Assembly: GCA_011800805.1 (NCBI GenBank)
Contig: MPNW01001168.1
Span: 10,522 to 21,278, forward strand
Origin: Hirudo medicinalis
Taxonomy: Eukaryota; Annelida; Clitellata; Hirudinida; Hirudinidae
Length of the DNA stretch: 10,757 nucleotides
Direction of reading: 5' to 3'
Shown: positions 8,602-10,757 of the stretch, in pieces
Position numbering within the stretch: position 1 is the first letter of the stretch
Layout: the number at the start of each line of letters is the position of its first letter
Program-made: the position numbers and the translations under genes
Notes under the pieces: model-generated
Told to the model about the DNA's origin: nothing
The model's input: the letters and a program-made list of their open reading frames with translations, nothing else
Database searches by the model: none

Positions 8602-8825
8602 GAGCGAGCGAGCGACTGAATAGCGAGCCGGCTCCAAAGACTCCATTTTCGAGCGAAAGATGGCACTGGCCGTGCCGGCGCTACTCTATCGATAGCGCTT
8701 CGTTTGTGGGCGCTATCGTCGAAGATGAGATAAGGGTCGCTAGAGAACGGATGCGATTTTTATGCGAGTTTTTACGATCGAGATTGTGGAAGTCTGTGTT
8801 TGTCGTGGCCGTGTAAGATGGCACT
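8602..8825. promoter_or_regulatory. CpG-rich promoter-like patch, possibly divergent
   Basis: This patch is markedly richer in CpG than its surroundings. It contains a GAGC tandem run (8602-8615), two exact copies of AAGATGGCACT (8657-8667 and 8815-8825), the palindrome CTATCGATAG (8686-8695), and the inverted pair CGATAGCGC (8690-8698) and GCGCTATCG (8710-8718). A perfect minus-strand donor lies at 8581-8576 and a near-consensus plus-strand donor, GTAAGA, at 8813-8818. Donors facing away from a shared CpG-rich core suggest a bidirectional promoter for broadly expressed genes. The core motifs are seen; transcription is inferred. There is no TATA box at a sensible distance. Confidence 0.45.
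8686..8695. promoter_or_regulatory. DRE-type element (TATCGATA palindrome)
   Basis: CTATCGATAG is a perfect 10-bp palindrome containing TATCGATA, the DNA replication-related element bound by DREF in Drosophila and typical of TATA-less, constitutively active insect promoters. Only the motif is visible; occupancy is inferred from the family. Confidence 0.45.
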
Positions 8826-9502
8826 AAAATGTTTACGATTGTCCAAGAGAGGCTTCGAGAAAGTGTTTAAAAGTCGTTCTCGGACGATTTGTATTCAATT
8901 GTATCGAGACAGAAGTTTGCTTCGACGAGATCGCAACGATCCCGGCGTTCATTTTGTGTGTTCGGCTGGGATAGGAGTGTAGAGATTACACTAGAAATAC
9001 TCCAGAGATTAGTTTTACAGTAATATTCGTGAAAACAAATATTTTTTACTCTAATTCATTGTATAAAATTGGAGTTGATCTTTATTTATATCTTTACAAA
9101 AAAAAATATATATTTATGGGCGTCTTTCTGGTGAAGAGAGAGATTCATTGCCGCCCTGCTGGTCCAGTGCCTTTCAGCCATTGCCTCAAATCAGCTCTTT
9201 CCAAAAGACATGGATCAGACTTCCAGTCTTTTCATGCAATCATGAGCGTCATTGTTCTTTCGCGATGGTGCCTAAGTGATCCCTTTGTTGTTCGATTCCA
9301 CTGTTTTTTTCTTCTGGATGTTGGAAGAGAAAAGAAGGAATTGATGATTGGATTAGCAATTATATTAGCCGCATTTTTTTTGTCTCCAGACTTCTGAAGC
9401 GTTGTTTTGTGAAGGCTACTTTCGTTTTCCACCGAGAATGTTTCGTATTATTGAGGAAACTGACCTCAGAAAAACAAAACAAAACAAGCCAAATAGCTTT
9501 AT
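8826..9502. other. Gene-free stretch
   Basis: A short plus-strand frame from the ATG in the second AAGATGGCACT copy runs to a stop near 8982 without recognisable features. A second frame, 9116-9397, starts with a true ATG and ends in a hydrophobic segment, but shows no family motif. An (AAAAC)3 run lies at 9471-9485. Confidence 0.5.
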
Positions 9503-9623
9503 CCAGTTAGTCTCGGTAGCTGGATGTCATTCCTCTGGACTAACTAACCCTTGAGCCGATATAATTCTATGTTTTGCTCATACGTTGTACTCATATTTTG
9601 TTCGTTCGTTCGGCTCAATAAAA
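9503..9623 (-). repeat. Interspersed repeat, copy B, inverted
   Basis: On the minus strand this is homologous to 179-293: 30 of the first 31 bases agree, and the block AGGAATGACATCC then GCTA is shared. This copy retains internal symmetry lost in copy A. TTGAGCCGA (9551-9559) is the reverse complement of TCGGCTCAA (9610-9618), and AGTTAGTC (9505-9512) is the reverse complement of GACTAACT (9538-9545). It could therefore fold as two consecutive stem-loops. The outer edge reads GGCTCAA followed by TA; copy A has TA before TTGAGCC. No coding capacity. Class unknown. Confidence 0.75.
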
Positions 9624-10096
9624 GGAAAAAATCCTTTACAGAAAGAGGAAATCCACAAAAAAAGTTTTCATTTTCATCCATTGAAATGTTTCTTTATTAC
9701 TTTAACATCCTCTGAAGAATCCAAGAAGACCGGACAAGACAGTAATTCCTTCAGTTCTTCGCGTGTCGTGTCTCTGGCAAACTCGACACACCTGAGCTGC
9801 ATTTGCAGAGGAAAAGCCAAAGATTTGTGGTCAGCAGCGACTAGTGAACTGAAACTATGGTGCTGTTATTACCTCTCATGGGTGTTTGTAAATTCTCACA
9901 GACTTAAGGTTTTAACCTCGTGCAAAGCTGTGTTTAGCCGTGGATGGTTTGTTTAGCTAGTCGAACGATCAGCTGATGAGCAGGACGGATGTCGGAATGA
10001 TCAACACGTGAATAATTTAACACGAAGCCAAGGTCGCAGCGGACCTAAATTGGGCTTAATGCGTTGTCAGTCTTCGGCGCACTGTAAATGTGGTCT
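9624..10096. other. Gene-free stretch
   Basis: An open plus-strand frame covers 9585-9956, starting inside the interspersed repeat. It has Ser/Thr-rich and Cys-containing parts but no recognisable domain or splice structure. I do not call it. Confidence 0.5.
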
Positions 10097-10198
10097 CATT
10101 TTACGAAAACATAACGAGTTCAGGAGCGCTCGTAAAATGTTATCAGCGCCAGAGCAGAACGTCCTCGATCCGAATCAGACGCATTTTTGTGGCGCTGA
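10097..10198. repeat. Two consecutive inverted repeats
   Basis: CATTTTACGA (10097-10106) is the exact reverse complement of TCGTAAAATG (10130-10139), with a 23-base loop. TCAGCGCCA (10143-10151) is the exact reverse complement of TGGCGCTGA (10190-10198), with a 38-base loop. Only three bases separate the two structures. Confidence 0.6.
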
Positions 10199-10200
10199 CG

Positions 10201-10253
10201 CAAAACAAACAAAACAAACAAAAAAACAAACAAAACAAACAAAACAACAACAA
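10201..10253 (+). repeat. AAAACAAAC microsatellite
   Basis: A run of AAAC and AAAAC units with an apparent 9-bp higher-order period, ending in CAACAACAAC. It starts two bases after the preceding inverted repeat. Confidence 0.85.
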
Positions 10254-10319
10254 CTCCAGAGTCGGCATTTTCATTCTGACCTCGGTCTGATTAAATCCGG
10301 AATTGATTTTGACTTGGAG

Positions 10320-10460
10320 CGGCATCGGTGCTTATGACGATTCGAGGAACTCAGCCGTGGCGTCATTAAACGACGGCCGCCGTCGGAGCGTGACGCGAAG
10401 CGAAATTAGAGAATCCGAAACGAACGCCGACATGACTGGCGAGGCGATTCTCCGTGATGC
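10320..10460. other. CpG-rich patch with perfect palindrome
   Basis: CpG density is visibly higher than in the flanks. CGACGGC and GCCGTCG (10371-10385) form perfect 7-bp arms around one base. An ATG-less open plus-strand frame crosses it without known motifs. The patch could be a promoter or exon edge, but I see no splice or core promoter signal to decide. Confidence 0.35.
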
Positions 10461-10492
10461 TTTAAGTTTCATTAATTTGTTTTGATTTTATG

Positions 10493-10624
10493 ATTAATAA
10501 TAATAATAATAGTAATAACGATAATAATAATAATAATAATATTAATAACAATAATAATAATAATAGTAGTAATACTAATAGTAATAATAATAGTAATAAT
10601 AATGGTTATAATATTAATAATAAT
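10493..10624 (+). repeat. Long interrupted AAT microsatellite
   Basis: About 130 bases of AAT units interrupted by AGT, AAC and ATT variants. Interruptions are spread throughout, suggesting an old array. Confidence 0.9.
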
Positions 10625-10717
10625 TGTTGGGTCTTTCCTATCGAAGTAAACTTCACAAGCAACAGAAACTTAACTTCATTTCGCCAACTGTGTGATACAA
10701 GACAACACGACAACTGT

Positions 10718-10757
10718 GGGGGTTGGTGTTTGTTGGGGGGGGGGTTGGTTTTTGTGG
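10718..10757 (+). repeat. G/T-rich tract at window end
   Basis: A 5-G run (10718-10722) and a 10-G run (10735-10744) are separated and followed by GGTT/TTTG spacers. The tract continues past the window edge, so its full extent is unknown. Confidence 0.7.

Noticed and set aside
8582..8666. Coding first exon joined in phase to the exon at 3129
   Set aside because: The phase fits, but the frame has only a GTG at 8666 and no ATG upstream. The nearby ATG in another frame runs into a stop after splicing.
9116..9397. Small protein with a C-terminal hydrophobic segment
   Set aside because: It has a true ATG but no family motif and no splice or promoter context. A frame of this size is expected by chance.

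Overview
The window looks like non-coding nuclear DNA from a eukaryote. It is moderately AT-rich and full of microsatellites (AAT, GAT/GAC, TTCG, AAAAC, poly-A) and small palindromes. Reading frames are broken throughout. There are no operons, ribosome binding sites or dense gene packing. CpG dinucleotides are not depleted, and one CpG-rich patch carries the insect-type core promoter palindrome CTATCGATAG. An arthropod, perhaps hymenopteran, source fits best, but this is inference from composition and motif style, not from a recognised gene.

Layout. 1-346: gene-free, with one copy (179-293) of an interspersed repeat. 347-495: an alternating 11/18-bp minisatellite. 496-2196: nothing recognisable. 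2197-2256: an 18-bp tandem repeat. 2901-3129 (minus strand): the only stretch I am willing to call a candidate coding exon, a Gln/His-rich segment followed by a short Cys-containing segment behind a good splice acceptor. 3130-5165: gene-free. 5166-6296: a block of short hairpins and low-complexity repeats. 6297-8185: gene-free, with one interleaved palindrome pair (7434-7473). 8576-8825: a CpG-rich promoter-like patch with a perfect minus-strand splice donor on one side and a fair plus-strand donor on the other, so possibly a divergent promoter. 9503-9623: a second copy of the interspersed repeat, inverted relative to the first. 10097-10385: three further inverted repeats and an AAAACAAAC array in a CpG-richer patch. 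10493-10624: a long AAT array. The window ends in a G/T-rich stretch.

How parts may fit together. A minus-strand gene could start in the 8.6-8.7 kb promoter patch, splice out from 8581, and reach the exon at 3129 across a roughly 5.4-kb intron. The parts are individually visible; the link is not proven. The clearest unexplained structure is the diverged inverted repeat pair at 179-293 and 9503-9623, with one mismatch in 31 bases at its outer ends. I found no complete gene, RNA gene, CRISPR array or recognisable transposase, and no evidence of a new multi-gene system.
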